Positions 1-5,729 are shown, counted from the stretch's first letter. The stretch: DNA of 6,599 nucleotides from Solobacterium sp. (GCA_017543025.1 JAFYGX010000006.1:1-6599), one strand, 5' to 3'. Numbers and translations: made by a program. Notes: generated by a model from the sequence alone, not told the origin.

Positions 1-49
1 CTGTAAATCAGAATACAGGCCTTTTTCAGATACTGCAGCCGGCTTTCCT
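1..49. other. Left-edge flank after the pectinesterase stop
   Basis: This is 49 bases of sequence downstream of the pectinesterase on the minus strand. I see no convincing terminator and no ATG. One minus-strand frame stays open to the edge and reads like coding sequence (KESRLQYLKKACILIY), but it lacks a recognisable start inside the window. A further gene of the same operon may begin here or just beyond; this cannot be decided from the window. Confidence 0.3.
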
Positions 50-802
50 TCAGCCTACCGTCACATAATCCGGACGTTGTCCTTCTGCACCCGGACCATA
101 GCTGTCATATTCACTGAACCGGATCATCCCATGCGCATAACTCTTGTTCCAGTCATGCCAGCCCTGCGGATGAATATGTCTTCCAAGTTCGCAGTGTTCC
201 AGGCGGACCATTGCGTAATCCCGCCAGGGTCTTGCGATATAGCAGGAATGATCTTCCACCTCATCACTGCAGGTAAAGCGGCAGCCGCGGGCAATAAATC
301 CTTCTTTCACATCCTCCGGCGTACAGGGGGCAAAGACATATCCCCTGCCGATACTGCGGAATTCGCAGTTATCAAAATAAGCAGTCGCCCCGCCGAAGAC
401 AAAGTCCACATCGCCTTCGATCAGACAATCGCGCAGATAAACGGTTCTGTGTTTTCTCGGCCGGTTCTGCTGCGGCCCGAGAAAACCGTCCTTCTGCGAT
501 TCCTTTTCCGGCAGCGGCGCAAGAAACAGCGTATCCTGATGTGCCTTCAGCACGCAGTGATCCAGCACCACTTCATCTCCGTCGATCGTAAGCGCAATCG
601 CCTGTCCTTTTTCCCTGCCCGGACCGGCGGTATTCTCAAAGGTACAGCCGCGGCAGACTACTCTGGATCCGTCAATGATCACCGTCGGTGTGCGGAATGT
701 ATGATATGGTCTTCCGTCTTCATGCATCATCAGTGCATACAGGGAGCCGGTGAAGGTTTTTCCCTCGATCTCAATACCATTTTCCGATATGTATACAGTC
801 AT
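50..802 (-). CDS. Pectinesterase-family protein (CE8), short form without signal peptide
   Basis: Likely removes methyl esters from galacturonate residues of pectin fragments, giving methanol and free carboxylates. The protein has 250 residues. Visible pectin methylesterase hallmarks, in order, are GQAIAL (66-71, glutamine 67), HQDTLF (88-93, Asp90), GDVDFVFGG (130-138, catalytic-type Asp133), YIARPWR (188-194, Arg191) and QGWHDW (213-218). The repeated short beta strands fit the right-handed parallel beta-helix of carbohydrate esterase family 8. Bacterial family members usually exceed 300 residues and are exported. This one lacks a signal peptide and the usual N-terminal helix turns, and it cannot be extended because an in-frame TGA lies at 806-808, one codon before the ATG. 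A GGAAGGG ribosome site sits about 10 nt upstream. It follows kduI by 79 nt on the same strand, which suggests work on imported oligogalacturonides in the cytoplasm (inference). Exact substrate and activity are unproven. Confidence 0.85.
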   Translation of the reverse strand: MTVYISENGIEIEGKTFTGSLYALMMHEDGRPYHTFRTPTVIIDGSRVVCRGCTFENTAGPGREKGQAIALTIDGDEVVLDHCVLKAHQDTLFLAPLPEKESQKDGFLGPQQNRPRKHRTVYLRDCLIEGDVDFVFGGATAYFDNCEFRSIGRGYVFAPCTPEDVKEGFIARGCRFTCSDEVEDHSCYIARPWRDYAMVRLEHCELGRHIHPQGWHDWNKSYAHGMIRFSEYDSYGPGAEGQRPDYVTVG

Positions 803-820
803 AATTCAAATTCCCTTCCA

Positions 821-853
821 AAAAAGAAATAAAGCAGGATTCATAAGAATCCC
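821..853 (-). terminator. Weak hairpin with U-rich tail between kduI and the pectinesterase
   Basis: On the minus strand GGATTC (852-847), loop TTAT and GAATCC (842-837) form a perfect 6-bp stem, with a possible G-U closing pair. After GC it is followed by a U-rich run (833-821). The stem is short and half A-T, so it may be a leaky terminator, an attenuator reducing pectinesterase expression, or an RNA-stabilising hairpin protecting the kduI message. It may also be chance. Confidence 0.3.
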
Positions 854-881
854 GCAGCTGACCTGGCAATCTTGCCCGGAA

Positions 882-1748
882 TCAGAGAATATCCTGATTG
901 CGGACATCATCCATATCGTCGAAATCCTGGTTTTCTCCGACCATGCCCCAGATGAAGGTATAGTTTCTGGATCCGCTTCCGGAATGAATCGACCAGCTCG
1001 GCGAAATAACCGCCTGTTCATTGCGCATCACGATATGACGCGTTTCCTGCGGCTCGCCCATGTAATGCATGACAAATGCGTCTTCCGGCAGATCAAAGTA
1101 CAGATAAACTTCCATCCGTCTGTCATGCGTATGGCACGGCATCGTGTTCCATACACTGCCCGGTTCCAGATGCGTCATGCCCATTTCCAGCTGGCAGGAT
1201 TCCACCTGTCCCGGCAGGATGTACTTGTTGATCGTGCGGTGGTTGGAATCTTCCAGCGTACCGAGTTCCTTTTTGTTTTCCGGTCTGATTTCAACATCAT
1301 AATCAAATTCCGCTCTGTCGTCTTTCAGAATGCGCCTGGTCGGATATGTCATATGAGCCGGTCCGGAACACATGTAGAACTTTGCCGGATCTTTCGGATC
1401 AGCCGACGCAAAGCTCAGCTCCTTCGATCCTCTTCCGACATACATGCCGTCTCTGGCACCGATCTGATATTCCCTGCCGTCAACCGTAATCGTTCCTGCA
1501 CCGCCGATATTGATAAACCCTGCTTCTCTGCGCTCCAGGAAGTACTGTGCACGAAGCTCATCGCCTGCCTCCAGCCGGAGCACTTTTGTGACCGGGGTGA
1601 TGCCGCCGAAAATAATCCGGTCAATATGACTGTATACCAGTCTTACTTCATCCGGAATAAATACATCTTCGACCAGAAATTCTTCTCTCAGACGCTCAGT
1701 CGTGTAATGCTTTACATCTTTCGGGGATGCGGCAGTTCTCAATTCCAT
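882..1748 (-). CDS. kduI: 5-dehydro-4-deoxy-D-glucuronate isomerase KduI
   Basis: Converts 5-keto-4-deoxyuronate, produced when unsaturated galacturonate or glucuronate oligomers are cleaved, to 2,5-diketo-3-deoxygluconate in the cytoplasm. KduD then reduces that product, and it finally enters the KDG pathway. The sequence closely follows E. coli Kdu[10 protein letters not shown] (38-46), [19 protein letters not shown] (69-87) and the metal-site segment [11 protein letters not shown] (205-215). In that segment His206, His208 and Glu213 are ligand candidates, completed by His255 in SPSWSIHSG. The C-terminus is [18 protein letters not shown]. Length is 288 residues against 278 in E. coli; the extra residues lie around 140-170. 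An in-frame ATG at 1850 exists, but I chose 1748: homologues begin at this point, a GAGGAG ribosome site lies 10 nt upstream, and the extra 34 residues are basic and unlike the family. It is the first gene of the pectin/uronate unit. Confidence 0.96.
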   Translation of the reverse strand: MELRTAASPKDVKHYTTERLREEFLVEDVFIPDEVRLVYSHIDRIIFGGITPVTKVLRLEAGDELRAQYFLERREAGFINIGGAGTITVDGREYQIGARDGMYVGRGSKELSFASADPKDPAKFYMCSGPAHMTYPTRRILKDDRAEFDYDVEIRPENKKELGTLEDSNHRTINKYILPGQVESCQLEMGMTHLEPGSVWNTMPCHTHDRRMEVYLYFDLPEDAFVMHYMGEPQETRHIVMRNEQAVISPSWSIHSGSGSRNYTFIWGMVGENQDFDDMDDVRNQDIL

Positions 1749-1758
1749 GATTGTTCTT

Positions 1759-1766
1759 CTCCTCTT
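1759..1766 (-). promoter_or_regulatory. Ribosome binding site that fixes the kduI start
   Basis: The minus strand reads AAGAGGAG here, leaving 10 nt to the ATG at 1748. The in-frame ATG at 1850 has only a weaker purine run (GAGGTGAGG) in front of it. Together with alignment to E. coli KduI this supports the shorter protein. Confidence 0.7.
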
Positions 1767-1795
1767 CTTTCTGCATTTTTCTGCGGACAGCCCGG

Positions 1796-1830
1796 AATGT
1801 TTCGCATGCATAATTTTCTGCTGAAACATT
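1796..1830. repeat. Inverted repeat in the kduI leader, operator candidate
   Basis: AATGTTTC (1796-1803) and GAAACATT (1823-1830) are perfect 8-bp inverted copies separated by 19 bp. The spacer contains a further small palindrome (GCATGC). The element lies between the candidate promoter and the kduI start, so a protein bound here could block transcription. As RNA it could form an 8-bp stem. The half-site resembles the TGAAACA word of enterobacterial KdgR sites, but the arm orientation and spacing differ, so no regulator is assigned. Confidence 0.4.
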
Positions 1831-1854
1831 TCCTCTGCTTTTTTCCTCACCTCA

Positions 1855-1863
1855 CTTATAACA
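1855..1863 (-). promoter_or_regulatory. Candidate extended -10 promoter for the kduI unit
   Basis: Minus-strand TGTTATAAG holds a TG one base ahead of TATAAG, which matches TATAAT at five of six positions. No good -35 is present 17-18 bp upstream (TGGAAT or CTGGAA), which an extended -10 can tolerate. Transcription would start near 1848, giving a leader of about 100 nt that contains the inverted repeat. Confidence 0.35.
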
Positions 1864-1954
1864 CCGTACCACCAATGATTCCAGTTTTTTTCTTTTGCAC
1901 TTGATCACGAAACCGCTGATTATTTATTCATTCCGGAAAGGAAATCTGTCAGGC

Positions 1955-1982
1955 ATAAGAAAAACAGCGCACAATGCACTGT
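1955..1982 (-). terminator. Rho-independent terminator of the transport/deacylase operon
   Basis: On the minus strand ACAGTGC (1982-1976), loop ATTGT and GCGCTGT (1970-1964) make a 7-bp stem with one G-U pair. It is followed directly by TTTTCTT. The stem begins 7 nt after the deacylase stop codon. It separates this operon from the kduI unit that follows in the same direction. Confidence 0.75.
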
Positions 1983-1989
1983 CTGTCCT

Positions 1990-2484
1990 TCAGCCCTCAT
2001 CCCGGCAGAGATCGCACAGTGTTCCGCCGATCAGCGCAAGCAGTTCCTGCGGATTCACTTCCACCTGCATTCCGACCTTTCCGCCGGAGACGCAGATTTT
2101 ATCAAACAGCACTGCAGTCTCATCGATCCAGGTCGCAAACTGTTTTTTCATACCGACCGGCGAACAGCCGCCGTGAATATAACCGGTTAGGCCGAGCAGT
2201 TCTTTCTGCGGGATCATCGCTACCGATTTTACCCCGGCTGCCCTGGCTGCTTTCTTCATATCAAGCTTCGCATTTACCGGTATCACAAATACATAGTGAT
2301 TGCGGTCATCCCCGATTGTCACAAGCGTCTTGAATACCATATCCGGGTCTTCGCCGCATTTGCCGGCAACCGAAACACCGTCAATTCTTCCGTCTTCTGT
2401 TTCATAGGTATGAATCTGATAGGCAATATTCGCGGTATCCAGCTGACGCATCGCATTCGTCTTGGTCTCTTTCGTCTTTGCCAT
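1990..2484 (-). CDS. ybaK: YbaK/EbsC-family Cys-tRNA deacylase
   Basis: A free-standing trans-editing enzyme that hydrolyses misacylated Cys-tRNA(Pro), protecting translation from cysteine put in at proline codons; related proteins edit other mischarged tRNAs. At 164 residues it has the usual single-domain length. It begins MAKTKETKTNAMRQLD, a typical family start, followed by VFKTLV (50-55), where Lys52 corresponds to the essential lysine of YbaK. Then come VIPVNAKLDMKKAARAAG (68-85), GYIHGGCSPVGMKK (101-114) and a C-terminal GGKVGMQVEVNPQELLAL. I place the start at the ATG at 2484. A GTG at 2493 in the same frame overlaps the ATPase stop as GTGA and would add three residues; it is a real alternative. 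It is the last gene of the T-box operon, translationally close to the ATPase, and is followed by a terminator. Preference for Cys-tRNA(Pro) over other substrates is inferred from the family. Confidence 0.9.
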   Translation of the reverse strand: MAKTKETKTNAMRQLDTANIAYQIHTYETEDGRIDGVSVAGKCGEDPDMVFKTLVTIGDDRNHYVFVIPVNAKLDMKKAARAAGVKSVAMIPQKELLGLTGYIHGGCSPVGMKKQFATWIDETAVLFDKICVSGGKVGMQVEVNPQELLALIGGTLCDLCRDEG

Positions 2485-2489
2485 CCGTA

Positions 2490-3290
2490 TCACTCACTCA
2501 GAAGCATCCGGTCGTTATCCAGATCTTTTCCTGCATGTTCATGGAACAGCCGCATCAGATCCTGTATGCCAAGTCCCTTCCGCTCTTCTCCTTTCAGATC
2601 CACCACAATATGCCCGTTTGCCATCATAAGCGTCCGGTTTCCGATACTCACTGCCTGCTTCAGATTATGCGTTACCATCATGCAGGTTGTATGGTGTTCT
2701 TCCGTAATGCGTCTGGTAAGCGTCATGATCTGATCTGCCGCAGCCGGATCCAGCGCAGCGGTATGCTCATCCAGAAGCAGAATGCGGGGCGGAACCAGCG
2801 TCGCCATCAGAAGCGTCAGCGCCTGCCGCTGCCCGCCCGAAAGCGTGCCGACCGGGGTATTCATCCTGTCTTCCAGTCCCATCTGCAGCTGTTTCAGCTT
2901 CTCATGAAACAGTTCCTTTTCCTTTTTTGTAATCCGGCTGAACGGATTGGTGGACGGTTCTGCCCTGAGATACGCCAGGGCAAGATTTTCCGTGATCGTC
3001 ATATGCGGTGCCGTCCCTTTCAGGGGGTCCTGAAACATCTGTCCGATATAGCGCGAACGCACATAATCCGGTTCAAATGTGATATTGCGGCCATCGAGAA
3101 TGATCTTTCCGCTGTCGGCGAGAAATCCGCCGGAGATTGCATTGAACAGCGTGCTCTTGCCTGCCCCGTTGGAACCGACAACGGTAATGAAATCGCCGTC
3201 TTCCACTTTCAGTGACAGATTGTCCAGAGCCGTTTTCTCATTTACCGTACCGGGGTTGAATACCTTGGAAACATTCTGAAGCTCAAGCAT
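2490..3290 (-). CDS. ABC transporter ATP-binding protein (TrpXYZ-type importer)
   Basis: The cytoplasmic ATPase that powers the permease encoded just upstream. In 266 residues all ABC motifs are present: Walker A GSNGAGKST (39-47), Q-loop in MFQDP (Gln87), signature LSGGQRQ (150-156), Walker B ILLLDE (170-175), D-loop ALDP (179-182) and H-loop His208 in MVTHNL. The GLGIQDLMRLF tail after residue 239 resembles ATPases of the group transporting tryptophan/tyrosine-like substrates with a PF04392-type binding protein. The ATG overlaps the permease stop by 8 nt (ATGCTTGA) and an AAAGGAG site lies about 10 nt upstream inside the permease gene, so the two are probably translationally coupled. Its own stop touches the deacylase gene. 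The substrate is inferred from the binding-protein family and the T-box, not from this protein. Confidence 0.93.
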   Translation of the reverse strand: MLELQNVSKVFNPGTVNEKTALDNLSLKVEDGDFITVVGSNGAGKSTLFNAISGGFLADSGKIILDGRNITFEPDYVRSRYIGQMFQDPLKGTAPHMTITENLALAYLRAEPSTNPFSRITKKEKELFHEKLKQLQMGLEDRMNTPVGTLSGGQRQALTLLMATLVPPRILLLDEHTAALDPAAADQIMTLTRRITEEHHTTCMMVTHNLKQAVSIGNRTLMMANGHIVVDLKGEERKGLGIQDLMRLFHEHAGKDLDNDRMLLSE

Positions 3291-4191
3291 CCTCTTTCAG
3301 CTCCTTTCTCGCCCGGTGTTTTACTGCAAGCGATTCCTTCAGATACGGGGCCGAGATCGCAGCTGCCACAATCACTGCGGTCATCAGCTTGAGTCCTTCG
3401 ATCGGAATGATCCGTGTCTGAAGCACAATTGCGTAGATGAACCGGTAAATGATATTGCCCGCAAGGCAGGCAAAAATATTGCGGGAAACGGACTTTCTTC
3501 CATTCGTCACGGTTTCGCCGATGATCAGTGTCGCAAGCCCGATCACCACAATGCCTGTGCCGGCATTGATGTCCGCACTTTTCTGCAGCTGACCGGCAAT
3601 CGCACCGGAGAGCGCGGTAAAGCAGTTTGCCGCAATCAGTCCGATCGTGATCATCAGCCGCGGATTGATGGAAGAAGCACTGACCATGGCGCGGTTATCG
3701 CCTGTTGCCCGGATTGAAAGGCCAAGCCGGGTGCCCAGAAACCAGCGCATCAGCCCCATGCAGAGAACACTGATGAACCCCGTAAGAATAATGGCGTACC
3801 AGCTGCCGCCGATTCCGGTTGCCCTGAACAGTGTGAAGATCGTTTCCTGTTTGATGAGGCTGACATTGGAACTCCACCCCATCGCCATGAGATTGACGGT
3901 ATAAAGACCCGTATTTGTGATAATGCCGGCAATAATGGACGGAATGCCCATCCGGGTCTGCAGAAAGGCTGTCACAAAACCGGCACAGCCACCCGCCAGC
4001 ACCGCAAGAAACAGCCCGGAAACCGGATGAGAGGCTGCCGCAGCGGTAACCGACACCGCCATTCCGAGCACAAAACAGCCGTCTGTCGTAAGATCGGCAA
4101 TATCAAGAACCCGGTAGCTCAGGAACAATGCCAGAGCTACCAGGCTGTAGATGCATCCGAGTGATAACGCTGTCTGTATGATATGAAGCAT
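3283..4191 (-). CDS. ABC transporter membrane permease (TrpXYZ-type importer)
   Basis: An integral membrane subunit of 302 residues forming the translocation path, related to the LivH/RbsC class of permeases. Hydrophobic segments run at roughly 5-25, 37-53, 57-78, 84-105, 131-151, 177-202, 211-228, 239-258 and 265-281, so eight or nine helices. A cytoplasmic loop GTRLGLSIRATGDNRAM (153-169) corresponds to the coupling motif that contacts the ATPase. The C-terminus is short and basic (KHRARKELKEDA). It lies 18 nt downstream of the binding-protein gene with a modest purine-rich site, and overlaps the ATPase gene by 8 nt. Transporters of this layout carry tryptophan or tyrosine in streptococci and undetermined substrates elsewhere; tryptophan is favoured here by the leader. 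Confidence 0.92.
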   Translation of the reverse strand: MLHIIQTALSLGCIYSLVALALFLSYRVLDIADLTTDGCFVLGMAVSVTAAAASHPVSGLFLAVLAGGCAGFVTAFLQTRMGIPSIIAGIITNTGLYTVNLMAMGWSSNVSLIKQETIFTLFRATGIGGSWYAIILTGFISVLCMGLMRWFLGTRLGLSIRATGDNRAMVSASSINPRLMITIGLIAANCFTALSGAIAGQLQKSADINAGTGIVVIGLATLIIGETVTNGRKSVSRNIFACLAGNIIYRFIYAIVLQTRIIPIEGLKLMTAVIVAAAISAPYLKESLAVKHRARKELKEDA

Positions 4192-4209
4192 CTGAATCCC
4201 CGCGTTCTC

Positions 4210-5229
4210 TTACTCTTCCGTTGTGACAACTTCGTTCAGCTGGCCGAAGTCTTTCAGTACTTCAATATTCATGCCAAGCGCCTCAGCCGTCTCGGTATTG
4301 ACGGTAACGATGCCGCCGTCCATCAGATAGTAATCGTTCATATCCGCCATGCCTCTGGTGACTGCCTCAAACGCAAGATCTGCAGTCCGCTTTCCAAGCT
4401 CCGTATAGTTTACGCCGCAGGTCACAAACGCACCGTTGCGCACGAAGCTGTCCGCACCGGTATAATGCGGAATTCCCGCTTCCGCAAACATCGGAGCGAT
4501 CGCAAGCTCTGCCGCCATGATCACATTGTCCGTCGGCGTAAATACCACATCAACCTTCTGGCCGATCAGAGAAGAGGCCGCCTGAATCACTTCATCATTC
4601 GTATTGCCGTTTGCCTCTATGCATTCAATATTGTTTTCTTCAAGCAGTTTTTTCGCTTCCGCAATCGGCTTTGCGGAATTCGCTTCCGATTTCGAATAGA
4701 GCAGACCTGCTTTGTGAATCGGGCTGTTGCGGGTAAACATCATCTGAATGATGAGTTCCGTATTGAGCGCATCACTGGTTCCGGTCACATAATCGAGTCC
4801 GGTGAGCTGTGCTGCCTCAGGGTCGGAAATCGCCGCATAAACAACCGGTGTCTTTGTATCGGATGCGGCGGCTGTCATCGTCTGGGCTGCCAGTGTCGCA
4901 ATCGGAACGATCACATCCACGCCGTCCGCAATGGCCTGTGAACCGATCTGCTGCAGCGTTGTCTGATCATTCTGTCCGGAATAGACGCTTCCGTAATCAA
5001 TTTCCACGCCGTTCTGTTCAGCGAGCGCATCAAACTCCGCACAGATCGCATTCGCGATTTCATCGAGCGACGCATGATCCAGCTGTTTGACAATCGCAAC
5101 CTTATATACCTTTTTTTCTGCCGTACCTGCTGTCTGCACCGGCGGAACAGATGTATCTGTACCGCACGCCGCAAGTGAGAATGCGAGCAATGCCGCAGCT
5201 GCTGATTTCGTAATACCTGTTGTTTTCAT
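4210..5229 (-). CDS. trpX: ABC transporter substrate-binding lipoprotein, TrpX-like
   Basis: Captures the substrate outside the membrane and delivers it to the permease. The 339-residue protein opens with a lipoprotein signal, MKTTGITKSAAAALLAFSLAAC, with Cys22 as the lipid anchor. The mature part carries features of the ABC_sub_bind family (PF04392): VAIVKQLDHASLDEI (44-58), GVDVIVPIATLAAQTM, TPVVYAAISDPEAA, and VDVVFTPTDNVIMAA. These are the periplasmic-binding-type halves of the TrpX/YtrX group. I start at the ATG at 5229 because AAGGAGG lies 9 nt upstream and the signal peptide begins there. The frame is open further, to 5340, but that would run through the T-box terminator. It is first in the operon and controlled by the T-box. 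A tryptophan substrate follows from the TGG specifier and homology to streptococcal TrpX; a related indole compound or another amino acid remains possible. Confidence 0.9.
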   Translation of the reverse strand: MKTTGITKSAAAALLAFSLAACGTDTSVPPVQTAGTAEKKVYKVAIVKQLDHASLDEIANAICAEFDALAEQNGVEIDYGSVYSGQNDQTTLQQIGSQAIADGVDVIVPIATLAAQTMTAAASDTKTPVVYAAISDPEAAQLTGLDYVTGTSDALNTELIIQMMFTRNSPIHKAGLLYSKSEANSAKPIAEAKKLLEENNIECIEANGNTNDEVIQAASSLIGQKVDVVFTPTDNVIMAAELAIAPMFAEAGIPHYTGADSFVRNGAFVTCGVNYTELGKRTADLAFEAVTRGMADMNDYYLMDGGIVTVNTETAEALGMNIEVLKDFGQLNEVVTTEE

Positions 5230-5238
5230 AATGCTTCT

Positions 5239-5245
5239 CCTCCTT
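5239..5245 (-). promoter_or_regulatory. Ribosome binding site that fixes the trpX start
   Basis: A full AAGGAGG on the minus strand ends 9 nt before the ATG at 5229. This excludes the in-frame upstream start at 5340, which lies within the T-box. Confidence 0.8.
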
Positions 5246-5286
5246 TTCGGGCAGCCTTGATGGAAGAACCTGACAATCAGGGAATC

Positions 5287-5317
5287 AAAAAACTCCCGTC
5301 CGACATGGGACAGGAGT
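5287..5317 (-). terminator. T-box regulatory terminator
   Basis: ACTCCTGTCC (5317-5308) pairs with GGACGGGAGT (5301-5292) through ten pairs with one G-U, around the loop CATGTC. Six U follow (the last stem base plus five). This is a strong intrinsic terminator about 60 nt ahead of the trpX ATG. Its 5' arm includes CTGTCC, which is also needed for the antiterminator, so the two folds exclude each other. Confidence 0.93.
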
Positions 5318-5560
5318 CTGATCAACTTCTGCGATACCACCCAACTTGACGTTTATACAGAACGTCCGCTCGCTTCACGCACCATCATACGCGTCTGATT
5401 GATAACGGGTGAGATTCCCGTCCTTCCTACCCGGTTTCCCGTTCAGTCGGCCCTGCTGAAGTCCATTCCACCGGTTTCCGCCTGCCCCCTTTCCACCCTT
5501 CGGAGTGCTCTCTTGAGGCTTCTGCCGATCTACTCGTCTTCGTCATCGGTTTTTGTGTAT
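5287..5560 (-). ncRNA. T-box riboswitch leader, predicted tRNA-Trp sensing
   Basis: Senses uncharged tRNA and controls transcription into the transport operon. The T-box proper, GGGTGGTATCGCAG, is at 5342-5329, preceded by AAGTT. Stem III is GACGTT/AACGTC (5366-5348). The antiterminator can be drawn as TGGG (5343-5340) with CCCA and GCAG with CTGT (5313-5306), around a seven-base bulge TGGTATC. In Stem I, GAAG (5541-5538) pairs with CTTC (5461-5458). Between them lie the loop strands ACGAGTA (5537-5531) and GAATGGA (5468-5462), which match the AAGAGUA and GAAGGCA strands I recall for a glycyl T-box. The triplet in the specifier position is TGG (5465-5463). The Stem I AGAGAG motif is at 5513-5508. 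A GATGAC segment beside GAAG fits the basal kink-turn. The riboswitch identity is certain; tryptophan as the cognate amino acid is strongly suggested but rests on my manual alignment. Confidence 0.93.
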
Positions 5561-5567
5561 GCATACA
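5556..5567. repeat. Perfect 12-bp palindrome at the T-box operon transcription start
   Basis: TGTATGCATACA reads identically on both strands and lies directly after the -10 hexamer, covering the expected start of transcription. This is a classical place for a repressor operator. No regulator is assigned. Confidence 0.4.
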
Positions 5568-5595
5568 TTATTCGCAAAACTGCTTCCGTTGTCAA
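5567..5595 (-). promoter_or_regulatory. Sigma-A type promoter of the T-box/trpX operon
   Basis: A perfect TTGACA (5595-5590), a 17-bp spacer and AATAAT (5572-5567, five of six matches to TATAAT) form a near-consensus housekeeping promoter. Transcription would begin near 5560, just ahead of the first T-box elements, which is the expected geometry. Confidence 0.85.
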
Positions 5596-5620
5596 TGAAG
5601 GAAACCCATTAATTTCAGAT

Positions 5621-5635
5621 TTGTTTCAGAAAATT
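5621..5635 (-). promoter_or_regulatory. CodY-like sequence upstream of the T-box promoter
   Basis: Minus-strand AATTTTCTGAAACAA matches the CodY consensus AATTTTCWGAAAATT at 12 of 15 positions. It is overlapped by a weaker second copy running on to about 5612. It lies about 60-75 bp upstream of the expected start site, in the region shared with the divergent reductase gene. In A/T-rich intergenic DNA such a match may be chance, and presence of CodY in this organism is unknown. Confidence 0.3.
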
Positions 5636-5729
5636 ATGAAACATATGAAACTTTTTTCAAAGCCGCGGCATTTTGCCTGTTTTCTGCTGGTTTTGCGGTT
5701 TTTATCACAGGAGAAGCCGGAAAATGTTG

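Noticed and set aside
790..797. TGTATACA palindrome at the start of the pectinesterase gene
   Set aside because: It falls in codons 2-5 of the gene and is only 8 bp long, so it is adequately explained as coding sequence.
1749..1850. In-frame N-terminal extension of KduI starting at ATG 1850
   Set aside because: The extra 34 residues are basic, unlike KduI proteins, and the ATG at 1748 has a good ribosome site and the family's normal N-terminus. The region instead holds the leader with the inverted repeat.
77..1904. Long plus-strand open frames opposite the pectinesterase and kduI (77-832, 750-1904)
   Set aside because: They lie antisense to clear genes, are rich in Arg, His, Cys and Phe with no recognisable domain, and have no ribosome sites. 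They follow from codon use of the real genes.
5230..5340. Longer reading frame for the binding protein from 5340
   Set aside because: It would translate through the T-box and terminator. The ATG at 5229 has a strong ribosome site and begins a proper lipoprotein signal peptide.
5463..5465. Other triplets considered as the T-box specifier, such as ACT, CGG or GGG further along the leader
   Set aside because: Only the TGG position satisfies both the GAA-NNN-A-CTTC arrangement and pairing of CTTC with GAAG next to the AGTA strand. The later GAACGGG segment lacks the lower helix and fits the Stem II region better.
5662..5669. GCCGCGGC palindrome ahead of nfnA
   Set aside because: Too short to form a stable hairpin with a loop, no adjacent U-run, and no link to a promoter element.
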